Of a DNA stretch of 64,000 nt, positions 12,301 through 22,876 are shown one piece after another (positions within the stretch are counted from its first letter, which is position 1; every line of letters starts with the position of its first letter). The notes under the pieces are model-generated. The model had not been told where the DNA came from. It made no database searches and worked only from the letters and a program-made list of their open reading frames with translations. Both the position numbers and the translations under genes were made by a program. Origin of the DNA: Anas platyrhynchos (lineage: Eukaryota; Chordata; Aves; Anseriformes; Anatidae); NCBI RefSeq assembly GCF_047663525.1, contig NC_092606.1:5764501-5828500 (forward strand). The letters are read 5' to 3'.

Positions 12301-15300
12301 ATTTTGAAGACTGGTAGGGCAGCCAGCATTTAACAGCTAGACTGGCTTCTCTATTTTGCTGTGAGAAGGCAATGAAAGAAAAATGATGGAGAGCAATAGG
12401 CTTTCAGTATAGAAGGCAGTGCGTAAAGAGAAAGAAAGGATTTAGGCTGCCCATAGATATGTGTGGGAATCAGCAAACACATTGATGGTGAGTAAGGAAT
12501 TTAATCTTTGCTGGTTGAATATATATAATAGGTGTCATTAGTATTTTCTTTAGGAATGGCTCAGTGAACATTCGTACAGATGATGGAAGGCTGAATTTTG
12601 GTTTATATAAAGCAGATATAAATGGAAAAAAAAAAAAGCCTGTAAGTCATTGTTTGAGGGCAAGAGAACCTGATGGTGAAACCATTTACATAAGAGACAA
12701 ACAAGTTATTTTTCACTGTTCAAGTTGTGTTATTTATTTTCTACATTTGAATCGGTAATGTAGCTTCATTTGAAAGGTTATTGAGTATTAATCTGAGATA
12801 AGGTTATGAAGAAAGAGATGAAAATATTTTAAATCTTTTGGGCAAGTTATTTTAAAAATTCACAGTAGTGTGTAAAAAAAAAAAAAGAAAAAGTTCATCT
12901 GAACAGAATTTTAAAAGTAACTTACTTAATCAGTTGATTGCTTCTCTGTAAGCAATCCATTTTCATTCAACAGTAATTTTATTTTTGAGTCCAAAATACC
13001 TTTTTTGCCCCCAAAGTTGGATGCCCTGTCCCAGGTAGAAGAGGATTCTCTCCTGCGTAATGATCTTCGCCCTGCCAATAAACTGGCTAAAGGAAACAAG
13101 CTATTCATGAGATTTGCTACAAAAGGTAAATAATCAGCTTAACAAGCATAATGAATTAATTGCTTGTTGCAGTTTTGTTGACTAATTAATGACTCAAATA
13201 CCTGATTTTTATTTGCAAAATTGTTATTTTTATGCGTATTAATGTAATACCTAATATTTATTAGGTATTAACGTTTTAGAATTGAATATGCATGTAATGT
13301 GTGAATTAAATCTAGTTCAAGTTGTATGAAGATTATTGTACATAAAATTTCATCTTGTGCTCAGGGCATTCTTCCTGATACAGTAGAATAGGTTTTATGA
13401 TGATCTTCTCCACAGAGGTAAATTTCACATTTTATAAATACGAAAATCATTTGAGATGTTTATGAGGTATTAGTGGAAATTGTTGCTAAACACAGTTGAG
13501 ATATTAAATTATATTTATGAATTAAATGAAAATACATGTAATTTCTGGGTCATGTAGAAAATGATATATTCATAAAGGAAAGAGAGGTCAGCAATAAGGT
13601 AAGTAGAGCCTCCAGCAGTTACAGTGGGATGTAATGCTCTGTTAATTGATACGTAGAAACTGAGAGTCCCTGTGGAATTAAGTTTCTGGACACACGTAAA
13701 ACTGTGCGGCGTTAGGAAAAATTTCAGATGAGGTATCAGCAAAATTGTATCCTTCATGAAGGAAATTGAAGTAATACTGATCTGTAAGACATTCAGTCTT
13801 TCACTCTCTTTGTCTGACTGGATGGTTACTTATTTTTGTGCTAGTGTAGTAAGGTATATTCTAAGAGGGAGGTATCCCAATAATTTTTCTCTTTCAGATG
13901 ACAAAAAAGAGCTGGGAGCTGCAAGGCGAAGCCAATATTACATGAAATATGGCAATCCCAATTATGGAGGCATGAAGGGGATTCTTAGTAATTCTTGGTG
14001 AGTACAGGATTGAGGAATTGGAACACTTCAAGTGCTCAGACAAGGTGGTCCAAAACTGTTCTAACTTGGAGATTTTTTTTTCCTTTTAGTTTCTGTAAAT
14101 ATTTCTTAAGTGTGAATAATTTTTTTAAGTGATAATGAATTTGCAAGAGAAATATTTTGTTGTGAAAGTAAATAATATTTATATTCAGAACATTAATGCA
14201 GAACAGATCTCTTACGTAAACGTATTCGTCTATTATCAGAGTGAGTGATAATTGCACATACTTAATGCAGGACTGAATACAGCTCATTCACCATGCCTTT
14301 TCTGTGACAGGTACGTAATTGTTTTTATGGTGTTTCAGGAAACGAAGATACCATTCACGACGAATCCACCGGGATGTCATAAAGAAGAGGACGCTTATTG
14401 GGGATGATGTTGGCTTAACTCCTCCTTATAAACATCGTCATTCAGGTAATTGATGCCAGTACGTAAAAACCTTTAAGAGCTTAACTGGGGAAATGGAGAG
14501 CTGGAAAAGACCTTAAATATTGTCTTGTTCTGTACTATTCAGTGCATGAAACTGAGGTGTACTCTGAAAAAATACATCTATAACTAAATAACAATTTAAG
14601 GGTTTGCAACGAATGCCGAAGCAGAAACTTTTTTGTCCTGTGGTGATTTTCTTTCACTTAGATTATTCTATACTATAGAATATAGTAAAATATTTTGCAA
14701 AATACTATCTCTGTAGACCTGAAGAACTGTAAAGACATAATTTTGAGTTGTTTATTTACAGTTTTTTTTCTGCCTTGATTTTATCTATGATAAATTTCAG
14801 CTTACAAGAATCAATGTTTTGCTACAGGCTTAGTAAATGTTCCTGAGGAGCCTATTGAGGAGGAAGAGGAGGAAGAAGAAGATCAGGATATGGATGAAGA
14901 TGACAGAGTTGTTGTAGAATACCGTGATGAACTGCAACCTTTCAAACAGTCTCGAGACCGCAGTGCAGCAAGACGATCAAGTGCAAGTGCATCTGATTCT
15001 GATGAAATGGACTATGATCTTGAATTGAAAATGATATCAACCCCCTCTCCCAAAAAGAGCATGAAAATGACAATGTATGCGGATGAGGTGGAATCGCAAC
15101 TGAAAAATATTAGGTAAAAGTTCCCTATTCTTTAAAAGTGTCATTTGAAATTTAGTCAGTGCAGTCAAAGCTTAAAGACAAACTGCTGAAGCCACTATTT
15201 TAAATCTTAATGTTGTTTTGTAGTAGATATTTTAAAGATGAAATACAAAATACAGAAATGCTTGTATCAGTCTTTTCTTTACAGTTAACATATTGAAAAT

Positions 15301-18142
15301 ACAACTTCCTTTGTAGATTTCTGTAACTTAGCATTATGATAATATAAAGCTCTAAGTAGAATCAATGGACATTTAGGCAAGTAAGCACAATTAACCTCTT
15401 GCATTTCATAGCTGGGCCAACCATCCTCATATGTATAATGACAAAAAGTAATTTATATTCGTTATGGGTATATTGTCCAAAACTACATACATTGTGGGTA
15501 ATTGAAATAATTTTAAAATACATCCCTCTGGTGGTATATTACTATGGCTCATTATAATGAACCATTGTCTTCTCTAACAATTCTGAGAAATGTTCATTTA
15601 CTCTGAATTTCAACCCAGAAGCACAGCCTCAGAGATACAAGCTAGATATCTACATATCTGCCTTGTAATGGATTCCAAGGTGTTCGTGTGATTATTGTTA
15701 TATTTCCTTCTGATCCTGACTGAAAATCATACTCCTAAAAGTTTTTATTGTTCTTACCCATTTCTCAGTAGAGAAATCCCGATAGTACTGTTTTCTATAA
15801 TCTTACTTACAAGAAGATTTGAGAGCTATGTTAGATATCATTTTGTTTAAGGGACTTTTTTTTTAATTTTTTTTTTTTAGGAATTCTATGCGAGCAGATA
15901 GCATAGCAACCAGTAATATCAAAAACCGGATTGGCAGTAAAGGATCATCAGAGAAAGTTGTAGATGTAAGACTACTGTTAGAAGAAAAACGTCAGCATAA
16001 TAATGGGCCACGCCAGCAAAACAGCACTGTAAAATCAGGTAATTTGAAACTGATGCTGTGCGGAATTGTGACTGGTTTATTAAAATTGATATATAGTCAT
16101 TTCACATTTGTCCTCTACTGTGACTTACAAACGTGAGGGAATTGTGTTCAGCAGCAGTTTCTGCATTTATACTGTTAATTTTTCTTCACTAAGGTACAGA
16201 GTTAGGGATTGCTTTGGGGGAAAATGAAGTATATTTAAGTGAGTGACATTTATTTTTATTTAATTTGTTTGCCTGTGTCTATTTTCCTCCACTTTGTCCT
16301 TTTTGATTTGCTTAATTGTTGAGGCAGAGATTCTGTACGACTATCGGAAACAGCATGAGGGGAGTCATGCACAAATTCAAACTTGAGACACCAGCTACTT
16401 ACATGAAATAATATGTATAATGTGAATATGAAGGTATTTTTCAGTTGGCAGTCTTTTTATTTATTTAAAATTTTGTGCTTCATTTACTTTTTTTTGACTC
16501 CAGCATGTGTGATTTCAGCTATTTCTGACATACATAGTGTCCAGAGGATTATCTGACTGATGGGTGAAAGATACTCTTGTATCAATGTATATAGGAGTTA
16601 CATTAATGTATATTGTGTTTTGTGTACATTTTGGGCCTCTGACAAGTTGGCATGTAAATCTGTAATTCCTCTTTCCTTCATATTTTTGTTTGAACCTTTT
16701 TTAAGACTAGGCACATCAGGCTAAATCAGACAAACTTCAGGATATGAGATTCTTATCATGGATTGTCAGTATATTTAATATTCTTATATTTTTATTTTTA
16801 TTCTGCAAAATATTAAGCACTATTAGAATTCTAAAGCAAAATACCTATAATCTGAAAAGAATTATTGAAGGCCTAACAGCTATCTTATAGTCATACCTCA
16901 TGCTGGATACATACATGCGGAGCTGCTGAAATAAATTCAGCAAGCCATGGAATTGCTGCTACGTTTTTGGTCCATGGACAGAATATAACCTGAAAACATT
17001 AAATATCAAATGTATTGCCAAGAAACAAATAGTGAAATCTGGGTAAATTTTATCGCAGGCATTGCTAAGACTGAAATCTGTGTATGAAAGACTTAATGAA
17101 AAGACTATAGAAAAGATTAAAAACAACAACGACAATCAGGACATCAGTCTAGTTTTGAGTATTACAAAGTGTGCGATGAACACAAAATTAGCTGGCAGAA
17201 CTTAGGTAAATGCAACATGATTTTTGTCATTTTAATCCCTGAAAATATCCATAGATGTGCGGCAAAGACTGGGAAAAAGACCCCATTCTCCAGAAGTTAA
17301 GCCTCCAAGTAGTACTTCTGCTCCTCGTCGAGAACCGGTATCTGATGTACACAGCCGGTTAGGAATCCCCAAACAGGATGTAAAAGGCCTCTACTCTGAT
17401 ACCAGAGAGAAGAAATCAGGTTAGTTGTATGAGGAAAAGGTAATGGTGCAAGTATGTGCAGTATTATATTCAATTTTAGAGTATAAGAGAAATTTCAGCT
17501 GAAAATTGAGAAGGATATTTAGATGAATGAAATTAAAGACTTAATTAGTACATGTGTGTTCTGAGCTTTGAAATCTAAATGTTTGCAGGCAGTTTAAAAC
17601 TGAGTAAGACAGCAATATTTTTCTGGAAATACGGTTAAGAGTAGAGGAGTACTTTACAACTGTGGTCCAAACAGGGCAGTAAAACAAGTGCAATGCAAGC
17701 AATGGTACTTCAGACCTGTGTGTAGGGTCCTCTGCAAATGGGAAACTGAGTGAACGAGACTGTACTGAAGCTCATATTTTAATTTCAACCACTGCTTCAA
17801 GGCACAACAAGTTCCATACCAGACATTGTGGGAGGAGTACAAGGAATTTCGAGAGATGCAGTAAATTGCTGTCATTTTTGAAGTGCTTGTTTTTTCATCC
17901 AATTAGGTAATTTATGGACCCGATTAGGGTCTGCTCCGAAGACGCAAGAAAAGACTTCAGATAAACCTGAAAACTCTGTGGCATCTCCAGAGGAAGAGGA
18001 TTCAGAGCTCCAAAGGGTTTGGGGTGCTCTCATTAAGGAAAAAGAACAGTCTCGACAAAAAAAGAGTCGATTGGATAATTTACCATCTCTACAAATTGAA
18101 ATCAGCCGGGAAAGCAGTTCTGGGTCAGATACTGAATCATGA
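3174..18142 (+). CDS. NCBP3: NCBP3, nuclear cap-binding protein subunit 3 (complete, 13 coding exons)
   Basis: The joined coding exons are 3174-3314, 4887-4952, 5681-5786, 6792-6917, 9638-9766, 12031-12104, 13017-13125, 13898-13997, 14339-14445, 14828-15113, 15881-16038, 17255-17419 and 17907-18142. They total 1,803 nt (600 aa plus stop), in frame across every junction, all with GT/AG introns. The human protein is slightly longer, about 620 aa. The N-terminus is acidic (about 20-40). An RRM-like fold spans about 105-167 and contains the WLDD motif (about 141-144), which in this family mediates cap recognition. Next come an acidic stretch (about 190-215), a conserved basic/aromatic block with YYMKYGNPNYGG (about 260-280), a poly-Glu tract (about 326-345) and a Ser-rich C-terminus ending SDTES. 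NCBP3 is known to act in the nucleus with NCBP1, TREX and the exon-junction complex in mRNA export. The start ATG has a good Kozak context (GCCATGG). Confidence 0.97.
3315..3640 (+). repeat. G-rich tract at the start of NCBP3 intron 1
   Basis: About 300 bases dominated by runs of 3-7 G on the transcribed gene's sense strand, separated by short A/T-containing spacers. It is a simple-sequence, G-quadruplex-prone stretch directly after the first donor site. No conserved coding sequence is present; the long minus-strand proline-rich frames here are consequences of the G-rich composition. Confidence 0.7.
3641..4886 (+). other. NCBP3 intron 1, remaining part
   Basis: AT-rich intronic DNA with no open frame of interest and no repeat I can name. 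It ends in a good polypyrimidine tract and CAG acceptor. Confidence 0.7.
4887..4952 (+). CDS. NCBP3: NCBP3 coding exon 2
   Basis: A 22-codon symmetric (phase 0-0) exon: DTSRRYENKAGSFITGIDVTSK. The acceptor is TTTCAG and the donor GTAATT. It is too short for open-frame detection and was found by joining flanking NCBP3 exons. Confidence 0.92.
5150..5218. repeat. AT-rich imperfect repeat
   Basis: Repeated TTTTGCAAATAAT-like and AATATTG-like words in NCBP3 intron 2 (4953-5680). The rest of that intron shows nothing else I can name. Confidence 0.5.
5681..5786 (+). CDS. NCBP3: NCBP3 coding exon 3
   Basis: Encodes EAIEKKEQRAKRFHFRAEVN... through DRDMMKK. This basic, helical segment sits just before the RRM-like domain. 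The acceptor is TTTTACAG and the donor GTATGA. It leaves one base of a split alanine codon. Confidence 0.93.
6197..6516 (+). pseudogene. possible retrocopy fragment with poly(A) tail inside NCBP3 intron 3
   Basis: An open frame runs from 6197 to a TAG at 6488-6490, and a run of 20 A follows within 7 bases (6497-6516). This is the expected look of an inserted, reverse-transcribed mRNA end. The predicted residues include CTKQIGIFGIRLVLKAFFQL and a hydrophobic C-terminal stretch YYILVTGLISILSLQYF. I do not recognise the parent gene and could not see clear target-site duplications. The frame has no ATG near its beginning, so it is probably not a functional gene. A chance open frame beside a microsatellite is the alternative. 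Confidence 0.35.
6792..6917 (+). CDS. NCBP3: NCBP3 coding exon 4 (cap-binding RRM-like core)
   Basis: Encodes IPKVRLDTIYICGVDEMST then QDIFAYFKEYPPAHIEWLDD. It holds the RNP-like strand (TIYICGV) and the WLDD motif characteristic of NCBP3. The acceptor is TTATAG and the donor GTAAGT. Confidence 0.95.
6918..9637 (+). other. NCBP3 intron 4 (2.7 kb), no gene seen
   Basis: AT-rich intronic DNA. The part from about 7,070 to 8,340 has a purine-rich, less AT-rich texture with several short frames on both strands and could be an old, unrecognised repeat. I see no CR1 tail, terminal repeat or conserved exon. Confidence 0.5.
8404..8492. repeat. TAGTAT-type low-complexity repeat
   Basis: Degenerate copies of ATTAGTATA and TAGTATAATA occur back to back within NCBP3 intron 4, consistent with a decayed microsatellite. 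Confidence 0.6.
9638..9766 (+). CDS. NCBP3: NCBP3 coding exon 5
   Basis: Completes the RRM-like domain (NVVWLDEVTATRALINMSSL) and begins the charged linker (DQEKTKSRENNEEKTAEKNK). The acceptor is TCATAG and the donor GTAGAT. Confidence 0.94.
9767..12030 (+). other. NCBP3 intron 5 (2.3 kb), no gene seen
   Basis: AT-rich with two homopolymer runs (poly-T near 11,012-11,026 and poly-A near 11,094-11,112). I found no further repeat or conserved exon. Confidence 0.6.
12031..12104 (+). CDS. NCBP3: NCBP3 coding exon 6 (acidic linker)
   Basis: Encodes KQEESSDDEAEEGEVEDEHP then SDVE. It is a short, strongly acidic exon. The acceptor is CTTTAG and the donor GTCAGT. Confidence 0.93.
12105..13016 (+). 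other. NCBP3 intron 6
   Basis: AT-rich. A 64-codon frame at 12,564-12,758 contains a poly-lysine run made by a simple A tract and shows no family resemblance. Nothing else was seen. Confidence 0.6.
13017..13125 (+). CDS. NCBP3: NCBP3 coding exon 7
   Basis: Encodes LDALSQVEEDSLLRNDLRPA then NKLAKGNKLFMRFATK. This segment is highly conserved in the family. The acceptor is CCAAAG and the donor GTAAAT. Confidence 0.94.
13126..13897 (+). other. NCBP3 intron 7
   Basis: AT-rich intron with no recognisable element. Confidence 0.6.
13898..13997 (+). CDS. NCBP3: NCBP3 coding exon 8
   Basis: Encodes DDKKELGAARRSQYYMKYGN then PNYGGMKGILSNS. It contains the aromatic/glycine motif typical of NCBP3. The acceptor is TTTCAG and the donor GTGAGT. 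Confidence 0.95.
14339..14445 (+). CDS. NCBP3: NCBP3 coding exon 9
   Basis: Encodes WKRRYHSRRIHRDVIKKRTL then IGDDVGLTPPYKHRHS. It is a very basic block that could contact RNA or act in nuclear localisation. The acceptor is TTTCAG and the donor GTAATT. The preceding intron (13998-14338) shows no element. Confidence 0.95.
14828..15113 (+). CDS. NCBP3: NCBP3 coding exon 10 (poly-Glu and Ser/Asp-rich)
   Basis: The largest internal coding exon. It starts GLVNVPEEP, runs through a pure Glu/Asp tract, then VVVEYRDELQPFKQSRDRSA, and ends with SPKKSMKMTMYADEVESQLK and a split codon. The glutamate run is encoded by mixed GAG/GAA codons. The acceptor is CTACAG and the donor GTAAAA. The preceding intron (14446-14827) holds nothing notable. 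Confidence 0.94.
15114..15880 (+). other. NCBP3 intron 10
   Basis: AT-rich. It ends in an unusually long, nearly pure T tract before the acceptor (about 15,856-15,878). No other feature was seen. Confidence 0.6.
15881..16038 (+). CDS. NCBP3: NCBP3 coding exon 11
   Basis: Encodes NSMRADSIATSNIKNRIGSK then GSSEKVVDVRLLLEEKRQHN and onward to VKS. The acceptor is TTTTAG and the donor GTAATT. Read-through of the donor gives a short alternative tail that I treat as intronic. Confidence 0.93.
16039..17254 (+). other. NCBP3 intron 11
   Basis: AT-rich with no recognisable element or conserved exon. Confidence 0.6.
17255..17419 (+). CDS. NCBP3: NCBP3 coding exon 12
   Basis: Encodes DVRQRLGKRPHSPEVKPPSS then TSAPRREPVSDVHSRLGIPK and ends REKKS. 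It carries paired short motifs (DVRQRLG and DVHSRLG) that echo each other. The acceptor is CCATAG and the donor GTTAGT. No repeat is seen in the following intron (17420-17906). Confidence 0.94.
17907..18142 (+). CDS. NCBP3: NCBP3 coding exon 13 (terminal) and stop
   Basis: Encodes NLWTRLGSAPKTQEKTSDKP and ends LQIEISRESSSGSDTES with TGA at 18,140-18,142. The TRLG motif is a third echo of the RLG motifs in exon 12. The acceptor is AATTAG. Confidence 0.95.
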
Positions 18143-19030
18143 TTTTACACTTTGATCCTCAAGATTGTGACTGTGCACCGTGGCAAGATTTCATTTGTCC
18201 AAAAGCTGAACACTGGCAAAGACTCTGCAGTGAAGGTTCCAGAAATGTCTCTGTTCCTTTTATACAAAAATAGATGCATATGCCACTTGAAACCTAAAGC
18301 AATCATGTTTGTCTGGAGTCTGTGGTTGGCCCTGTGTTACGTAGGGCATTGTCATATATGTTTATTACAGCAAACCTGTAGTTAATTCTAGCCAAACACT
18401 TTTCCCTGAGCTCAGAATTTAAAAGAAGAGGCAGAAATACTCTGTATTTTTAAGAAGACCTTTTTGTTCTTAATGTTTTTAACACGGAATCTTTTAACGA
18501 GATATTTTACTCAATTCATCCAAAGAACAGGGCATTTCATAGCCAACACCATTGCCTTGCCCTTCTGGCTCTTACCAGCACCTTTCCTCTTAAAGTAATA
18601 ACAATAATGCTTCCTGGGTAGGCAGCCAGCGAGGATAAAGCATAAAGGGAACATCATGTTCCCTTCCTTCAAAATACTGAATGTAAATCAAAGTTAAATG
18701 TTGCAGTACAGTGACGTTTTGTGTAGAATCCATACAGCATCACTGCTCTCAAAGAATTCTACTCGTTTGTTTTGGTCATACTGTGTTCTGCTCTAGTAGG
18801 GATTAGTCTAGAGTGCTCAAGACTGCAAAGATGGGTGTTGGAAAGAATCTTGCAAATTCCCAAGGGTGCTTTGGTTTTGGTTACATACTGAGAAATGACA
18901 TTTCTCTCATTTCAGCTGTGTTGTTTTGAAGAAATCTAACAGTTTTAAAACTTACCTTTTTATATTTGTGAGAATTTTCCTGTTGGCCATGGTGAAAGCT
19001 ATAGTGATGTTCTCCTACGTGCTGTCTAAC

Positions 19031-19050
19031 TATACATATATATATATATA
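19031..19050. repeat. (TA)n microsatellite
   Basis: A run of alternating T and A interrupted once by C. Confidence 0.8.
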
Positions 19051-19369
19051 ACTGAAAGAAAAGGAAAACTATAGGATCACTGTCCCCTGTCAATATTTTT
19101 GAATGTTCTTACTATATAGTACATGTGAATGTGCACATGGTTGACTTGTTACATTCAGCTTTTTTATCTGCATACCCTCTCTAGATAGGTGAAACGTTTG
19201 ATCAGAGTGCAGCTGCATTTTTTTTTTCTTCTGTTGCCTATGGCAGATATTTTGATTGCCAATTCTGAATAAGAAATGATGAGAGCACATTGGATTCAGC
19301 TGAACGGAACAGGTGGCAAAAACAGTGCTACATGATGACAGTCTGAAAGTGTTTGCATTCTCTTTGTGA

Positions 19370-19722
19370 CTGTTCAGCCTGGAGAAGAGGGTGCTCGGGG
19401 GGGATCTTCTCAATGTATATAAACACCTGAAGGGAGGATGCAAAGAAGATGGAGCCAGGGTCTTTTCAGGCGTGCGCAGTGCTAGGATAAAGGGCAGTGA
19501 GCACAAACTGGAACACAAGCGGTTTCCTCTGGACATCAGGAAGCACATCTGTGCTGTTTGGGTGACAGAGCACTGGAGGTTGCCCAGAGAGATCGTGTCC
19601 TTCTTGAAGATCTTCAAAAGCTGATGGGATGTGGTGTGCTCTGGGTGCCCCTGCTGGAGTGAGAGCTTGGACCAGATGACCTCCAGAGGCCCCTTCCAGC
19701 ATCAGAGATTGTGTGATTCTGT
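19370..19722 (+). mobile_element. CR1 LINE 3' fragment
   Basis: This is the 3' end of a bird CR1 element. It begins with the typical 'TTCAGCCTGGAGAAGAGG' phrase, continues through the GAAGATGGAGCCAGG and GAGCACTGG motifs, and ends 'GACCTCCAGAGGCCCCTTCC' then TGTGTGATTCTG. The order and wording match the CR1 tail, and no poly(A) is present. It has lost all coding capacity. It lies downstream of NCBP3 in the same orientation and may be transcribed in its 3' UTR. Confidence 0.85.
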
Positions 19723-21269
19723 CCATATATCGTAGGTTCTATCAGTCCAAAATGTCTGTGAATATTTCTTCCCCTTTCTGCTTTTTAGCAAACAACTTTT
19801 TCTCTCCCTGTGCTCCCCACTTTTTCTTTTTTTAAATGAGTTGGAGTAGGTTTGAAATTTCACGAAAGCAAGGGATCTGCAGTTAACTTTTCTTATTGGC
19901 TTTTTTATGGGTAAGAAAGCAGCATGTAAAATGAGACTTGAAGTATTATCTAGTGATTGACTGGGCTTCATGTCTTTGTTTCCTTGTTTTGTGTCACCCT
20001 TGATTTTATATTTAATTATTGAATATATAAATATGGTTCATAAAAGTACTATGGAGAGTAAATGACTGCAATGTCTGATCACTGTAATAATTCATTTTAA
20101 TGTGTGCTTTCATTAATATCCCTTTCAGAGCTTTAAAATAGAATCCTACCTTACCCATTTCTCAAGATGCTGTTAAATTTCATTTAACCAGTCTCTTTTT
20201 GCCAGTAAACCTTTGTGTTGTGTTACTGCTTTGAATCTGTTATGGCCGTTCCTTTTTCTGAAAGGAGAAGGAAGATACCGATCATGCATCTGGTCTATGA
20301 AGATAGTCTCCTGCGTTGCTGTGAATCCTTGCATGTTTTTAAGCTCAGTAACTGGCTGTGGTCTGCTGTAAATGTTGCTGATAACCACTGTGTTTCGATG
20401 TAAAAATTCATAACTGGAGCCTGGTAAAGGATGGACTAACTGGTTTGAAAGGCAGAATGGGAATGAGTAGAAAGTCTGTTCAGCTGATATGAAAGATTCG
20501 AACTAATGGACACGTGAAGGCAAGGAAAGTGGTGTAGGCAATGGCTTGCACTCTTGGAAGAGGAGCCATTAATACTGGTTCTGTCTTCCATGCAGCCGTA
20601 AGTACACCTTAGAAATGCCTCTATGTTAGTAGGGTCTGTTGTGTTTATGGTTTGGGGAGAGGGTTGTGTGTGTTGATGAGACCACAGGAGTTTAGCTGCA
20701 AGAAAAATAGAGTTTACTGTTGAAGCAACCTACAGAGAGGATTTTTTTTTTTCTTTTGGTAACTGAGTGTTTGCCTAGTTTTGGTTTTTGATTATGTACA
20801 GAGAAGCCTTGAAAAGGTATTTGCTGGTGTCAGGAATGCTACCTTTGGTCTTCCTTAGTTACCTGAACATGAATTTCTGTGTTTTGATAATTAAAATTGA
20901 GCACTGAATCTTTAGTGAATGTTTTTTTTCCTTAACATAGTTAACAAATCTGTTTGTCCTAGAGAGAGATTGCATAGAGAATTGTGTTGTAAGTCCACTT
21001 TCTTCTCTTTGTGGTCAGGGAACCACAAGGATTCCACCTTCAAGTGATTTGTTGTAGAAATAAATGTGCTGATGCTGAGAAGTGCAAGCTATGTATTTTA
21101 CTAGAATCTACCACTTTTAAAAACTGCAAAAAAAATGAGAAGTTGGGCTTTTTTTGCAAGCAAATCCACACCACGGAAGAAAAATATAACTGTTTCTGAA
21201 TTTTACGTGGCTAGTTACAGGACCACACTAATGCTTCTCATAGAAAGCTTTTCCTGATATCAAAAACGT

Positions 21270-21650
21270 GAATTTTGGTGCAGGGTTCACACGAACATAT
21301 TACACAAAGGGGCTGGTGGACGTGGGGATGAAGATCATCATCTTCCTCTGCGTTGTGGGTCATGAGCTTGGTGGCCGGAGCATGCATTATATGGGCGTTT
21401 ATACAGCTAAGGATCATCTTTCATTATTTGGACATTCGAGTTACTACATTTTATTTGCTTAACGGCATGTTGTGGTTGGAGACCTTAAGGTTGTGGCAGC
21501 ATGACAGGATACGGCAGTTAGAGACCTTCCAATTGCACAAGGTTACAAAGGTTAAAACAGCTTGACGGGACACCCCATCGGTTTGATTAACAAATTTTTA
21601 CAATAATCCTCATAACAATTTATACAATATTTATTACAACCCCTCTTTTA
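21270..21650 (-). mobile_element. LTR-like block, possible decayed endogenous retroviral LTR
   Basis: Read on the - strand, a purine run (TAAAAGAGGGG, 21,650-21,640) is followed within two bases by TG, as a polypurine tract precedes a 3' LTR. The block continues to about 21,270 with texture unlike its neighbours. The order of TATA- and AATAAA-like words does not fit a clean LTR, I see no flanking duplication, and I cannot name a family. No viral genes are present. Confidence 0.25.
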
Positions 21651-21799
21651 CTGGAATGTAAGTAACAAAGGGACAGTAGTGCTGCTTTTCTGAACAAAAG
21701 CACTGCATCCCCGTCTCCCTGTGTGCAAGAAGACGTTTTTTTTTGTTGTTTTCTTTTGTTTTTTTGCCACCCCCTTCCATGAGGGCCGTTCCCCTCAGA

Positions 21800-22193
21800 G
21801 CCCACTGCAGAAAATGGCCGCCTCCGCCCCGCCCGCCCCCCCCCGCGGCAGCAGTGGCCCAGCCCACTCCCTCCCCCGCCTCAGAGTGGTGCGTCCCGGC
21901 CCTTTATAAGCGGCGGCCGCGCCTCTTCCCGCCCTTTCGCCCAGCGCGGCTGGCGGCGGTGTGGTTCGCTCCGTGAGGGGCCGTTGGGCGCCGCCATTTT
22001 GCACCCCCCTCTCCGGCTGTGGTGGTAGCGGCCGTGCCTCGTGGTCCCCAGGGCTGGGCCGGACCATGGGAGGCAGCGGCGGGGGGGAGAAGGGGCCTCG
22101 CTCCTCTCGTCCCCACAGGCCGCGCGTGGAGGCGGGCAGCGGGCGGACACCGACACCGGGCCCCGCCGGGACGGCCTCGGGGCCTGCTCCGCG
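21800..22193 (+). promoter_or_regulatory. SNHG29 CpG-island promoter, TATA-like box, TOP-like start and YY1 site
   Basis: A CpG-rich block covers about 21,800-22,240. TTTATAAG at 21,902-21,909 lies about 30 bases before a pyrimidine-rich stretch (CCCTTTCGCCC, from 21,932). That is the arrangement expected for a terminal-oligopyrimidine (TOP) start, the usual start type of snoRNA host genes. GCCGCCATTTTGC (21,990-22,002) is a reverse-orientation YY1 motif just inside exon 1. The exact start is inferred, not seen. Confidence 0.65.
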
Positions 22194-22876
22194 GTACGTG
22201 ACGGGGCTCTGGGGGGTGAGAGGCTTCGGAGGGGGCGGCGGAGGCCTTATGTGGGTTTTTACCCTTTTTAGCAAACGGCTCATCCCTTTTCCTTTTTCGT
22301 TTGTACTTCGGTGTACCAAATCCTTGCCGTGCAGCGAGCGTTACAACTTTCTAGTTGGTGTTCTGTGGATTTTTGACGTGAAAAACTTCCCTTTGTGGCA
22401 AATACGCTCTGGCAACCAGCCCAAGGGAAGTTTTCTTCAGTAAAAACTGTTTAAGGGGGTTCGTGGCTAGTGAAAGCTATTTGAGAAACATTTGGGAGGT
22501 TTTTAATTGTTTTTAGTTACTACAATAACTGTACTTGTAGTAATTCCAGAGAATCATAATAAATTGTACCCTAACAATGCTTGTTTTGTTTTTATTCCCC
22601 CAGCAGGAAGATGTCTTGAAGCAAAGAGTAAGTTAAAGTTTATTTTCTTCTAAACTGCATCAAGTTGTTCAGAAAGTTCTAGGCTTTTCATTATATTGTT
22701 AACATTGTAAAGTAGTTAAATACAGGACTGTTAATTGAAAGTTAGTTAAGGAAATAAAGCTGCTCGAAACCATTTTATGTCCCATTGAGCTAACAGTTAA
22801 CCCTTTTTATCAACAAAAGGAAAAATGTACAAGCAGTTAAACAATCACTTCAAGTAGTGGCATGCAAAAGTTGTTG

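Larger units (their letters stand above)
18143..21080 (+). other. NCBP3 3' UTR and downstream flank (end uncertain)
   Basis: Non-coding, AT-rich DNA after the NCBP3 stop. Canonical AATAAA is scarce. I find ATTAAA at 20,890-20,895 and AATAAA at 21,059-21,064, so the 3' UTR could be as long as 2.9 kb and would then include the CR1 fragment at 19,370-19,722. A shorter form using a variant signal (for example near 20,025-20,050) cannot be excluded. A TA microsatellite lies at 19,031-19,050. Confidence 0.5.

Noticed and set aside
21795..22443. Several 60-174 codon frames in the SNHG29 CpG island on both strands
   Set aside because: They overlap in all frames in very GC-rich DNA, with no conserved domain, and the locus is a snoRNA host.
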